A stretch of 27,947 nucleotides of DNA from positions 1-27,947 of IMG/VR virus record IMGVR_UViG_3300027836_000031; one strand, 5' to 3'. The translations under genes were made by a program, and so were the position numbers. Position 1 is the first letter of the stretch, and each line of letters opens with the position of its first letter. This document shows positions 5,565 to 12,166 of this stretch, piece by piece. This DNA is from a virus. Under the pieces are notes generated by a model that saw only the letters and a program-made list of their open reading frames with translations, was not told the origin of the DNA and made no database searches.

Positions 5565-6764
5565 ATGACAGCAACTTCCGCAACTTATAAATTGAAACTG
5601 ACAACTGCACAAGTTATCAATGCTCGTTATAATACAAACACATCTGTGTTTGTCAGCGCCAAACAACGTATTGATGAATACTCAAAAGCAGTTCCAGGTG
5701 CTATGGACGAACTGCTACATGCTATTCGCAAGTTTAAAGAGAATAACCCAAAGTTGGTTGCTAGTGACATTAAGTTGGCACGTGCCGCACAAGCGATGCT
5801 GGCTAACATCCGTATTGATGACACAATGAATCGTCCGTTGGATTGGGAACACGTACTTAAAATTATCCGTGACTTTGCAGAAACTCGTGTTTTGGCAATT
5901 AACGTATATGAAGACCCAGCGGCTCCTGGTTGTTTGATTGCTTGGGACGGCCAACATACTACGATTGTGTTGTACATTATCTACTGTATGATTTATGATG
6001 AGAGTGCAAGCAATGTGGTTGTGCCCGTTGTGATTGCTCCGTCAAATGACAAGGCTGCAATTCGTGAGAACTTTATTATCTTGAACACTGACGAAGCTGA
6101 CGGTGGTGGTAAGAAAAGTTTGGACCCATTGGACTTGTACAGCCAAAAAGTGTTTGGTGTACGTATGGATAAGAGTGCAAATTTGGACTGGGCTACGCAA
6201 GAGCGCAAACAACAAATGTTAGAAGCCGCAGATTTGTTCTTGACCAGCACTGCATATCAAAATACAGATGCCGCAGGTGCTATTACACAAGTGGCGGCTA
6301 TCATTGATGAAGATGCACTGATTGTTAATAAATTCTGCAAGTACTGGGTTGAACGTAAGAAGTTTGAAAATCGTCATGTAGAGTCTAAAGAACTTATCAT
6401 GATTAACAACTTCTTCCGTGCATGTGCTGATGAAGAAATTAATGTTGATAACAAGTACATCGAAGACATGACCACAATCTTTTGGAATGCCTTTGAGTGC
6501 GAGTTTACTGGTCAAAAAGGACTTAACAAGTTTTGGCGTAAGTTGGATCTTGCCTACAACAATTGGTACGATAAACTTTATGCAGTGCCAGCGCCAGGAG
6601 ATGATGACACACGACCAAAGCGTTTGGATATGACTAAAAACGGCAAGCATCAGGACACTTACGGTACAACGTTTATGATTGCATTGCTCAAGAAGAAAGG
6701 CTTCAAGCAAATGTTGCCTAAGCCTTTGGTTGACTTCAAACCAGCAAAAGCTGATATTTGGTAA
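5565..6764 (+). CDS. DGQH-motif (ParB/DGQHR-like) protein
   Basis: 399 aa. Residues 111-137 read INVYEDPAAPGCLIAWDGQH followed by TTIVLYI, close to the strand-DGQHR-helix core of ParB/Srx and DGQHR-domain proteins (for example DndB). The usual Arg after H131 is Thr. It is followed by FIILNTDEADGGGKKSLDPL, comparable to the N-T-x-x-K-x-L segment after the core in that group. The C-terminal 200 residues are helical and unassigned. ParB-like domains bind CTP or act as nucleases or regulators; which applies here cannot be told. It starts 1 base after the GIY-YIG stop and ends flush against the converging PAAR gene. Confidence 0.6.
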   Translation: MTATSATYKLKLTTAQVINARYNTNTSVFVSAKQRIDEYSKAVPGAMDELLHAIRKFKENNPKLVASDIKLARAAQAMLANIRIDDTMNRPLDWEHVLKIIRDFAETRVLAINVYEDPAAPGCLIAWDGQHTTIVLYIIYCMIYDESASNVVVPVVIAPSNDKAAIRENFIILNTDEADGGGKKSLDPLDLYSQKVFGVRMDKSANLDWATQERKQQMLEAADLFLTSTAYQNTDAAGAITQVAAIIDEDALIVNKFCKYWVERKKFENRHVESKELIMINNFFRACADEEINVDNKYIEDMTTIFWNAFECEFTGQKGLNKFWRKLDLAYNNWYDKLYAVPAPGDDDTRPKRLDMTKNGKHQDTYGTTFMIALLKKKGFKQMLPKPLVDFKPAKADIW

Positions 6765-7031
6765 TTAGGCGCCTACTTGCACAGTAGGCAATCCAACTGC
6801 AATGGCATCGCCACAACTGGCGATGTCGCCTAATCTTGCTATCGGTCTTCCCATTGCAAGTACAGTAAGTGATCCAGATATAAGAACTGGTGCCGCATGT
6901 GGACCAATCCCGTGTGGCGCCACAATTGACCCTTGTGTTGCAACAGGCATCCCGCCAGCAGTTACAGTCAGTGCTCCGTCAATAATAGCACCTCCTCCAA
7001 CGATATCACCAACTCTTGCAATATCTGGCAT
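6765..7031 (-). CDS. PAAR-domain tail spike tip protein
   Basis: 88 aa, the usual size of a free-standing PAAR protein. It starts MPDIARVGDIVGGGAIIDGA, has VTAGGMPVATQGSIVAPHGI and ends ARLGDIASCGDAIAVGLPTV. Repeated G-D, G-x-P-V-A and H-G turns, with conserved His and Cys that can bind the tip metal, are typical. PAAR proteins form the sharp, metal-bound cone on the VgrG/gp5-like spike and help pierce the outer membrane (T4 gp5.4). Last gene of the minus-strand structural group 7736-6765. Confidence 0.9.
   Translation of the reverse strand: MPDIARVGDIVGGGAIIDGALTVTAGGMPVATQGSIVAPHGIGPHAAPVLISGSLTVLAMGRPIARLGDIASCGDAIAVGLPTVQVGA
6771..6789. other. Hairpin at a convergent gene junction
   Basis: GCCTAC (6771-6776), 7-nt loop, GTAGGC (6784-6789). 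It lies inside the last codons of the PAAR gene, just beyond the end of the opposing gene. There is no T tract on either strand, so it is not a standard terminator, but it is the only obvious structure where two operons collide with no intergenic space. Confidence 0.45.
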
Positions 7032-7032
7032 A

Positions 7033-7392
7033 TTAGATTCCTGGAGGGGTTACTGGTACAGGGAATTGATCCGTTGGCCCAGATAAAGTATTACGTCTTA
7101 TAATAACAGCTTGATTAACTGCAACTGAATTTCCAGCAGTTGCACTTTTAACACCCACTGCTACACCTCTATTAGATAGACTAATTTTAGTTGTGATAGC
7201 TTTCATCTTTAAAGCATTGGCTACAGAAACGGCTGCGGCTGCTCCTACTCCAATTGCAGTGTCAGCTAATGCTAATTGAAGACTAACTACTTCTGCTAGT
7301 ACTAACCCAAATTCTGTTGAGTTATCTGGCACAGCTCCAATAAGAATTGGTGGCAGTCCTGGAACACTTAGGCATGGTAATGGAACTGGCAT
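7033..7392 (-). CDS. Hypothetical tail-associated protein (119 aa)
   Basis: Directly upstream of the PAAR gene (1-base gap). Proline-rich ends (MPVPLPCLSVPGLPPILIGA and QFPVPVTPPGI) frame a hydrophobic, alanine/valine-rich centre with VGVKSATAGNSVAVNQAVI, which may form beta strands. Context suggests a baseplate or spike component. No family was recognised. The start overlaps the previous stop. Confidence 0.65.
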   Translation of the reverse strand: MPVPLPCLSVPGLPPILIGAVPDNSTEFGLVLAEVVSLQLALADTAIGVGAAAAVSVANALKMKAITTKISLSNRGVAVGVKSATAGNSVAVNQAVIIRRNTLSGPTDQFPVPVTPPGI

Positions 7393-7736
7393 TATGTAGT
7401 TGCTCCACCTGTTACTACGATTCCAGATTTGGCCAGCGCAGTCTGTACTAGTGCATCACCAATTACGTCTTCTGGACTCAGTGTTCTAAAATCCCCAGTT
7501 GGGCTTTGTACTGCGGTTATATATGTTTGAAGTATAGTTAAATCAGCACCCATAGAGTTAAGTGAAGTGGATAATAATCCTATTTCTCTATTAATGATAA
7601 TAATCTGTGCTGTGATAGTTTTAACCGCAGCCGCTAGTGCGGTGAGTTCTACTGTATAGTCCACAGTTGGCAGTAATCCTGCACCACCAGTCAAGGGCGG
7701 TACTGTAACTGCTATCGGGGTCGCGGATGCTGCCAT
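7392..7736 (-). CDS. Hypothetical structural-type protein (114 aa)
   Basis: Begins MAASATPIAVTVPPLTGGAG; the centre is a long amphipathic helix (residues about 30-75: ELTALAAAVKTITAQIIIIN, then REIGLLSTSLNSMG), likely coiled coil. A strong ribosome binding site (AAAGAGGAGA) and a late-type box lie upstream. It heads the PAAR unit, so a tail or baseplate role is inferred. Confidence 0.7.
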   Translation of the reverse strand: MAASATPIAVTVPPLTGGAGLLPTVDYTVELTALAAAVKTITAQIIIINREIGLLSTSLNSMGADLTILQTYITAVQSPTGDFRTLSPEDVIGDALVQTALAKSGIVVTGGATT

Positions 7737-7753
7737 ATAAATCTCCTCTTTAG

Positions 7754-7763
7754 AGTATTTATG
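7754..7763 (-). promoter_or_regulatory. T4-late-like promoter box for the PAAR unit
   Basis: Minus strand reads CATAAATACT, close to the T4 late consensus TATAAATA. It overlaps the stop codon of the gene at 7759-8055 (GCA TAA ATA) and lies 18 bases upstream of the ATG at 7736. Confidence 0.5.
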
Positions 7764-8055
7764 CTAGCTTAATTCCGGTAGTGCCTTGTATGTACTGGTC
7801 AGCGGCTTGTTTCATAGTAGGGGTTGTGGACATAACTCTAGTTTTTTCAATTTCTAATACTGCTTCTGGTTCAGCAGTAATAATCCACGGAGTCATACCT
7901 ACGCCTTGTGGGCTATAACTCAAAGTCATTGGGCGATCTAGTTTGTAATGCGTGTCTGTTTCCGCAACTAGCTTGGCTATAACTTCTTCAGCAGAAGCTA
8001 GTTTAAATGTAATAATATCGCCACTTCTGGCTGGTTTCTTAATTAAGAACGTCAT
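7759..8055 (-). CDS. Small Sm/LSm-like phage protein, paralogue A (98 aa)
   Basis: Starts MTFLIKKPARSGDIITFKLA, then SAEEVIAKLVAETDTHYKLD, RPMTLSYSPQGVGM and ends TTGIKLA. The gene at 13893-14189 is a clear paralogue with the same order (GE/DxxTFKLxSxEE, AKLVxET, YKLxRPM, QG, GIKL). The short run of strands with a G-D/E-x-(I/V)-x-(F)-K-L opening recalls Sm/Hfq-type beta barrels, an inference from pattern only. The start overlaps the DHFR stop by 17 bases. Confidence 0.7.
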   Translation of the reverse strand: MTFLIKKPARSGDIITFKLASAEEVIAKLVAETDTHYKLDRPMTLSYSPQGVGMTPWIITAEPEAVLEIEKTRVMSTTPTMKQAADQYIQGTTGIKLA

Positions 8056-8548
8056 CTTTTTCCCATATTTCGTAATGTATTTCTACTTCGTTGTCTACTA
8101 TGCTAGATTCAATATAATCTATCACAAAGTGTCTATCCAAAATTGCTTCTGGAAAACGAGTATCACATTGGTAGTCACCGTGTATGCGTGTAATGTACAC
8201 TGAATTACAAAACGGCAGAAACTGTCTATAAATCTCAGCCCCACCAATAATCCAAATGTCCTCGTCAGTTGCTTGCTTTAGTTTAGTAATTATCGCTTTT
8301 GGGTCACCTGACACTTTGATTGCGAAATCGTCATCTAGTGTTCTACTCACAATGATGTTGTCTCTGTTTGGTAAAGGTCGCTTAGGCAAACTAAGCCAAG
8401 TGTTCTTTCCCATTACAATCATCGATCTGTCAGTGAGCTGTTTAAAGCGTTTTAGGTCTTCTGCTAAATGTGGCCATGGCATTGTGCCATCCTTACCTAT
8501 TCCCCATTGATCATCTACTGCCACGATTGCATTAATTCTTCTAGTCAT
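8039..8548 (-). CDS. folA: Dihydrofolate reductase
   Basis: 169 aa, near the 159 aa of the E. coli enzyme. It reduces dihydrofolate to tetrahydrofolate with NADPH, feeding thymidylate synthesis. Motifs in order: INAIVAVDDQWGIGKDGTMPWP (substrate/NADPH entry), HLAEDLKRFKQLT with the catalytic acid D, MIVMGKNTWLSLP, NIIVSR, IWIIGGAEIYRQFLP, CDTRFPE. The start at 8548 (MTRRINA) overlaps the previous stop; a GTG at 8569 would add seven residues. It fits the phage dNTP set with nrdA, nrdB and glutaredoxin. Confidence 0.95.
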   Translation of the reverse strand: MTRRINAIVAVDDQWGIGKDGTMPWPHLAEDLKRFKQLTDRSMIVMGKNTWLSLPKRPLPNRDNIIVSRTLDDDFAIKVSGDPKAIITKLKQATDEDIWIIGGAEIYRQFLPFCNSVYITRIHGDYQCDTRFPEAILDRHFVIDYIESSIVDNEVEIHYEIWEKDDVLN

Positions 8549-8900
8549 TTTGCTTGAGTGCCTTTTCACCCCATTTTAATAAAAAGTAGGAATAATCCTT
8601 TGCTTTTAGTTTTGCTCTTACTGCGAACATATAGTGATAGTCAAACGGCGTATGTTGTTGATGCCATGAAGGCGTTTCAACTGCATGTTCCATTACCCAC
8701 TTACCTACTTCACTTTGTTGCCATTCCCACAGCGGTTGTGCCGCATACAATTCAGGATCTTCAACATCTCCCATTTTGAATGTGTGTACTGTCACATTGT
8801 GTATTTCGTCAACCCGATTATCTGTAAGCATGTATTGATTTATCACTTTAGTCGGTGTTGGACCTATGAATCCTTTTTCAGGTAATTTCGTTATTGCCAT
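8541..8900 (-). CDS. Hypothetical protein (119 aa)
   Basis: ATG at 8900 forms TAATG with the previous stop and has GGGGGA upstream. It starts MAITKLPEKGFIGPTPTKVI and ends YMFAVRAKLKAKDYSYFLLK followed by WGEKALKQND. The FLLKWG near the end resembles the LRW motif of the neighbouring cassettes, but the protein is longer with an extra tail. No known domain. Confidence 0.7.
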   Translation of the reverse strand: MAITKLPEKGFIGPTPTKVINQYMLTDNRVDEIHNVTVHTFKMGDVEDPELYAAQPLWEWQQSEVGKWVMEHAVETPSWHQQHTPFDYHYMFAVRAKLKAKDYSYFLLKWGEKALKQND

Positions 8901-9088
8901 TATTTCCCCCAAGTCATCAAGAATAATAAATGACTCTTTTCATTATCAAAGTAAATGGTCTGTCCGCCAAAATTACCCTTAAGGAACCAATGACCGTCAC
9001 CTACACGTTCATTTAACCAATCAACAATATGTTGAGGGATTAGATTTCCTTCTATTTCTATACCGTGATATTCTTTGTTAGCAATCAT
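8900..9088 (-). CDS. Small LRW-family protein (62 aa)
   Basis: Starts MIANKEYHGIEIEGNLIPQH, has IVDWLNERVGDGHWFLKG and ends YFDNEKSHLLFLMTWGK. The layout (short N-part, W-containing helix, G-x-W, and a C-terminal F/Y-x-D-x-K-x-x-x-x-F-x-x-x-W) is that of the cassette family. AAGG in the previous gene's end lies 8 bases before the ATG (ATGA overlap). Function unknown. Confidence 0.72.
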   Translation of the reverse strand: MIANKEYHGIEIEGNLIPQHIVDWLNERVGDGHWFLKGNFGGQTIYFDNEKSHLLFLMTWGK

Positions 9089-9309
9089 CTTGCATACCTT
9101 AACGCAAATAATGTAGCATACTTGTCATCATAAAATTTAAACAAGGCATGCTTATTGTCTATCGGGCCATGCCCAGTAACAGGATCGTATGTAGCACGAT
9201 GGTAGGAGAAGTCAAAGTCGCTTCCCTGTACTTGTCCTTGTGCTCGTACTTCACGAACGATATCTAATGTATCGTTCACATCTATGTTATCCAATCTAAT
9301 CTCTTTCAA
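9085..9309 (-). CDS. Small LRW-family protein (74 aa), TTG start
   Basis: No ATG or GTG is available; the only plausible start is TTG at 9309, overlapping the preceding TGA as TTGA. It starts MKEIRLDNIDVNDTLDIVRE and ends LFKFYDDKYATLFALRYAR. The C-terminal motif is a textbook member (FYDDKYATLFALRY). The LRY codons TTA AGG TAT supply AAGG for the next gene. Function unknown. Confidence 0.72.
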   Translation of the reverse strand: MKEIRLDNIDVNDTLDIVREVRAQGQVQGSDFDFSYHRATYDPVTGHGPIDNKHALFKFYDDKYATLFALRYAR

Positions 9310-9704
9310 CTGTACTTTAGCGCAATCATCAATGCGTCCCTGTCATTGTTTGTTGCTACGAATACTTGATCTTGTTCACATCGCATATCGTTGAGATGAA
9401 ACCTACCATCCCACTGATCTCTAAATCCTCTTGCAAAGTAAAACACTGTATTGTCACCCAACTCTCTATTAGGGTACAGGTACTGTTTAAAATCTTCACA
9501 AGGAGTCCATCCAAAAGGTTCGTCAAGATCGAATATATCAGTAGAGACTGGAATGACATGTTTAAAGTGCATAAACATATTTTCAATTGTAGATGCACGA
9601 ACTACAATATTCTCTTGTTTCCACCTTTCCCATAACCGTTCTTGCTTGTCCATACCTGTATGCCAAGTGAGCCACTTGTCTACAATGTACTCTTTAATCT
9701 TCAT
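9306..9704 (-). CDS. LRW-family protein, long form (132 aa)
   Basis: The frame is open from an ATG at 9731, but that ATG falls inside the conserved YAT codons of the upstream gene; the ATG at 9704 next to the upstream stop is preferred. It begins MKIKEYIVDKWLTWHTGMDK and ends CEQDQVFVATNNDRDALMIA followed by LKYS. The middle (FARGFRDQWDGRFHLNDMRC) is specific to this copy. It is the longest member of the run. Function unknown. Confidence 0.7.
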   Translation of the reverse strand: MKIKEYIVDKWLTWHTGMDKQERLWERWKQENIVVRASTIENMFMHFKHVIPVSTDIFDLDEPFGWTPCEDFKQYLYPNRELGDNTVFYFARGFRDQWDGRFHLNDMRCEQDQVFVATNNDRDALMIALKYS

Positions 9705-9969
9705 GTGCCAATATTTCAAATAAGGTTGCATACTGTGTTTCAGGTTCCATGTGAAAGCCAGTGCCCCACACTACCCAAACCTTACGCTTGTATAGTTTTT
9801 GCCAAGCAAGACGTTTACCTGTTATCGTTTTTTTAGGCATAATAACAAAGGTCTCTGTCCACGGGTAGCAGTCTGCTCCGTCCTCAATGATAGTGTATTC
9901 CATTTTACGCTTTTTGTAACCAATCATATCTAAATTCCATCCTATACTCCTGCCCCAAACTATTTTCAT
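9694..9969 (-). CDS. Small LRW-family protein (91 aa), diverged end
   Basis: ATG at 9969 overlaps the preceding TGA; an in-frame ATG at 9975 is the alternative. It starts MKIVWGRSIGWNLDMIGYKK, contains RKVWVVWGTGFHMEP and ends ETQYATLFEILAHED, so the F-x-L-R-W end has become FEILAHED while the preceding YATLF is kept. Function unknown. Confidence 0.68.
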   Translation of the reverse strand: MKIVWGRSIGWNLDMIGYKKRKMEYTIIEDGADCYPWTETFVIMPKKTITGKRLAWQKLYKRKVWVVWGTGFHMEPETQYATLFEILAHED

Positions 9970-10196
9970 GCCCATCTCAATAGAAACATGGTAATTTGTT
10001 TTTTAGTTCTAAACTTAAAAGTATCAAAACTTGTGCGGGTGCCACAGTTGTTAATGGCGCACCATTCCCAAACTTCTTTCATATCTTCTTCAGTTAGAAA
10101 CATTACATAGTTAGGATCGTTAACATCGTACTCATATGGCGCAGTTGCAACTAAATGAAGTTTCTTTGTATCATGCGCTTGCCAGTTGAGCCTCAT
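9966..10196 (-). CDS. Small LRW-family protein (76 aa)
   Basis: ATG at 10196 overlaps the previous stop (ATGA); an ATG two codons earlier is possible. It starts MRLNWQAHDTKKLHLVATAP, contains MKEVWEWCAINNCGTRTSF and ends FKFRTKKQITMFLLRWA. The W-x-W-C helix followed by G-T-R and the closing F-L-L-R-W is shared with neighbours. Codons AGA TGG form part of the next ribosome binding site. Function unknown. Confidence 0.72.
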   Translation of the reverse strand: MRLNWQAHDTKKLHLVATAPYEYDVNDPNYVMFLTEEDMKEVWEWCAINNCGTRTSFDTFKFRTKKQITMFLLRWA

Positions 10197-10360
10197 AACC
10201 ATTTAAGCGCAAACATGAGCGCATCCTTTTCATCTTCAAATTCAATATAACTTAGATGGTGCAAACGCCATCTTCCTTCAACACTGGGTCCACATCGTTC
10301 AACAATCCAATCAAACATTTCATTAACTCTAGGATGTAGACATATATCGAATTGTGTCAT
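10193..10360 (-). CDS. Small LRW-family protein (55 aa)
   Basis: ATG at 10360 overlaps the preceding TGA, with GAGGTGGGT immediately upstream from the previous gene's RW codons; an ATG at 10381 lacks this context. It starts MTQFDICLHPRVNEMFDWIV, contains ERCGPSVEGRWRLHHLSY and ends IEFEDEKDALMFALKWL, the clearest form of the F-E-D-E-K-D-A-x-x-F-A-L-(K/R)-W motif. Function unknown. Confidence 0.72.
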   Translation of the reverse strand: MTQFDICLHPRVNEMFDWIVERCGPSVEGRWRLHHLSYIEFEDEKDALMFALKWL

Positions 10361-10626
10361 ACCCACCTCATCGAGAACCACATAGCATCTTTCTCATCTT
10401 CAAATAAGAAACGATTACTACGGCTTATGTAATGACCTTTACAATTTGCATTGGTCCATTCCTTTATTAGTGCAACTTCCAAAGTTGTTCTATGAGGGTT
10501 AAACTCAATCTCAGTCCATCCTATTTCCTTATACAAGCCTAATAGTACTTGGAAGTCAATTTCGTCAGCCATCTCTTTGGCTGCTCTTTTAACTGCTTCG
10601 TCAATAGCATCATGTTCAAAGCTCAC
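10357..10626 (-). CDS. Small LRW-family protein (89 aa), GTG start
   Basis: GTG at 10626 has GAGG seven bases upstream inside the last codons of the previous gene. The N-terminal half is a charged helix (AIDEAVKRAAKEMADEIDF); the C-terminal half ends FLFEDEKDAMWFSMRWV. An internal ATG at 10572 (MADEIDF, AAAGAG upstream) would give a core-sized product. Function unknown. Confidence 0.7.
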   Translation of the reverse strand: MSFEHDAIDEAVKRAAKEMADEIDFQVLLGLYKEIGWTEIEFNPHRTTLEVALIKEWTNANCKGHYISRSNRFLFEDEKDAMWFSMRWV

Positions 10627-10846
10627 TTGCCCACCTCAATACAAACCAGGTAAAGTGTTTTGGATCTTTAAACGAAAATGTAGTATTACCAAACATACTG
10701 TGTATGGTCCAATTTACCTGCATGCCTTCCCAATCCTTAACTACACGTTCGCTGATCCAGTTGCCTGGACCAAAGCGTGAACTACACCAATTCTGCATCT
10801 CTTGATGCAAATGGTATTGGTCTTTACCAAATGTTATCCAGCTCAT
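10616..10846 (-). CDS. Small LRW-family protein (76 aa)
   Basis: Starts MSWITFGKDQYHLHQEMQNW, has CSSRFGPGNWISERVVKDW and ends FSFKDPKHFTWFVLRWASEL. The G-P-G-N-W turn after a W-C helix and the final F-x-D-P-K-x-x-x-W-F-x-L-R-W are family features. It overlaps the upstream gene by 23 bases. Function unknown. Confidence 0.72.
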   Translation of the reverse strand: MSWITFGKDQYHLHQEMQNWCSSRFGPGNWISERVVKDWEGMQVNWTIHSMFGNTTFSFKDPKHFTWFVLRWASEL

Positions 10847-11096
10847 ATATACTCTTGTTCTCTATGATATATTCACTATATGCAATCCTAAATAGGTATG
10901 CAGCCTTTTTACTTTCAAACTGTATAAGAGGACTAGCATTAGTGTGTGTTGAATGTCTAACATGCCAACGTTCAAATGGGCCTGTTAAAGGATAACGTTC
11001 ACACCATGCCCACATTACATCAGGAATGGATTTAACAATGAATGCATAAGGGAATGACGGATTGTTGTTTCCGCCACCGCCGTAAAAGTATTCCAT
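10824..11096 (-). CDS. Small LRW-family protein (90 aa) with C-terminal extension
   Basis: Starts MEYFYGGGGNNNPSFPYAFI, contains DVMWAWCERYPLTGPFERWH and reaches the family motif at FESKKAAYLFRIAYSEY, after which an extra 16 residues (IIENKSIYELDNIW) follow. The start forms TAATG with the upstream stop. The tail overlaps the next gene by 23 bases, so it may have arisen by loss of the original stop. Function unknown. Confidence 0.7.
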   Translation of the reverse strand: MEYFYGGGGNNNPSFPYAFIVKSIPDVMWAWCERYPLTGPFERWHVRHSTHTNASPLIQFESKKAAYLFRIAYSEYIIENKSIYELDNIW

Positions 11097-11440
11097 TACG
11101 AAAATTTCATCCCCAACATTGTGTATAACTTCTCATCCATATCAAATACAGTGCGAAATGATGATCCGCGAGTAGTGTGTTCGTACCATTGACTTTTATT
11201 CATTGTGCGTAACCAAACGGCAACTCGACTAGCAACTGCAACAGTGTGCCATTTTTTGCCATCAACTAGTGAACTGGCAACAATATTAAACGCAGGCTTC
11301 TTATTGAACAGTTCGTCCCATTGCTGTGCATATTGATAGTACATTGACTTGCCTGTCTGGCGTCCACTAGTCATAATAGTTAACTCGCCAGGCTTGAAGC
11401 CGCCAAACTTAGATATTAAATCTTTCTGAATTGGCATCAT
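11096..11440 (-). CDS. P-loop (terminase-like Walker A) small protein (114 aa)
   Basis: The frame is open from an ATG at 11485, but that start overlaps the upstream gene by 77 bases; ATGs at 11440/11437 fit the spacing of the array better. Residues 11-35 read KFGGFKPGELTIMTSGRQTG followed by KSMYY. KPGEL before a P-loop is common in RecA/DnaB-like ATPases, and GRQTGKS resembles the deviant Walker A of phage large terminases (T4 gp17 type). No Walker B or rest of an ATPase fold is visible. The end RTVFDMDEKLYTMLGMKFS matches the array's C-terminal motif (F-D-x-D-E-K-x-x-x-x-L-x-x-K-F). Seemingly a mononucleotide-binding loop grafted onto a cassette protein. Confidence 0.65.
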   Translation of the reverse strand: MMPIQKDLISKFGGFKPGELTIMTSGRQTGKSMYYQYAQQWDELFNKKPAFNIVASSLVDGKKWHTVAVASRVAVWLRTMNKSQWYEHTTRGSSFRTVFDMDEKLYTMLGMKFS

Positions 11441-11672
11441 CGTTTCCATATCGAAGCAAAAAGAGTGATCGGTATCGTTCGTCATAAAAATCCAAATGAA
11501 CAGTAGTAAATTGTCTAGTCACGCCCGGATCCCATGCAGAATGTTCACGGGTAGTAAACCCAAGTTTGCGTTTCATCTTTTCACGAATCATCCAAACACT
11601 TGGGGGATTATCTCTTTTTATTTTAGAGAGTATATCGTCCCATTCAGACAATGTATAGACAAGGGGCTTCAT
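11409..11672 (-). CDS. Small LRW-family protein (87 aa), first gene of the array
   Basis: Starts MKPLVYTLSEWDDILSKIKR, contains VWMIREKMKRKLGFTTREH and ends LDFYDERYRSLFLLRYGNDD then ANSERFNI. The family motif (FYDERYRSLFLLRY) is followed by a 12-residue extension overlapping the next gene. The promoter at 11679-11707 predicts a transcript start at or within a base of this ATG, so the mRNA may be leaderless. Function unknown. Confidence 0.72.
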   Translation of the reverse strand: MKPLVYTLSEWDDILSKIKRDNPPSVWMIREKMKRKLGFTTREHSAWDPGVTRQFTTVHLDFYDERYRSLFLLRYGNDDANSERFNI

Positions 11673-11678
11673 GTTTTT

Positions 11679-11707
11679 ATTATAACATGTGCCCCTAGAT
11701 AAATCAA
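11679..11707 (-). promoter_or_regulatory. Sigma70-type promoter of the minus-strand small-gene array
   Basis: On the minus strand TTGATT (11702-11707), 17-bp spacer, TATAAT (11679-11684). Only AAAAAC separates the -10 box from the ATG at 11672, so the expected start falls on the start codon. It probably drives 11672 down to 7759. Confidence 0.8.
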
Positions 11708-11725
11708 CTCAGAACGAGCGGATTG

Positions 11726-12166
11726 TTATTCTTCTAATCCGTCAGCTTTCATATATTTGGCACGTTCTTCTTCGGCCTCTTCAGTATGCTTTGCGCACAG
11801 TGTTCGAACCCAACCACCGCCTATACGTTTCCCTGGTGAACCACATTGTTCACAAGTATGAGCACTCATTGTCTCTGCCATTGAAACTAGACCAGAAATA
11901 TACTCGTCGCCACCTTCATAATAGAAACGTAATGTACCAAACTTCTCTTTGACTTGCTTGACTACTACTTGTTTTACTACTTCACTTTCTCTATTCTTCC
12001 AATCAATATGACGTTGAATATTTGAACAGAGTGCGTGTATAACATTGTACCATCCATCGCCATGACTAAACCCCCAACACATGGCAGTTTCGTTCATTGG
12101 CAGATCACGTTCTCCAAATAGTTTTGGAAACTCTTTACAGAGTTGGTCGTCTAGTTCCTTTTTCAT
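11726..12166 (-). CDS. Phage protein with C-terminal zinc-ribbon-like Cys cluster (146 aa)
   Basis: Start at 12166 (MKKELDDQLCKEFPKLFGER) has AAGAGA upstream; an in-frame ATG at 12208 overlaps the previous gene heavily. Sections: an N-terminal helical part with MCWGFSHGDGWYNVIHALCS, a conserved block VKEKFGTLRFYYEGGDEYIS, then MAETMSAHTCEQCGSPGKR and TLCAKHTEEAEEE. Cys-x-x-Cys plus a later Cys-x-x-His can bind one zinc. The function of this phage protein is unknown. It is the last gene of the unit ending here, just before the array promoter. Confidence 0.75.
   Translation of the reverse strand: MKKELDDQLCKEFPKLFGERDLPMNETAMCWGFSHGDGWYNVIHALCSNIQRHIDWKNRESEVVKQVVVKQVKEKFGTLRFYYEGGDEYISGLVSMAETMSAHTCEQCGSPGKRIGGGWVRTLCAKHTEEAEEERAKYMKADGLEE

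Noticed and set aside
6219-6710. 163-codon minus-strand frame opposite the DGQH gene
   Set aside because: No ribosome binding site and low-quality composition; the plus-strand gene is continuous and coupled to the GIY-YIG gene.
6802-7086. 94-codon plus-strand frame opposite the PAAR gene
   Set aside because: It is the antisense shadow of a convincing PAAR gene and has no ribosome binding site.
11727-11751. Inverted repeat CGGATT / AATCCG at the end of the 11726 gene
   Set aside because: The loop is 11 bases and no T tract follows, so a terminator could not be supported.
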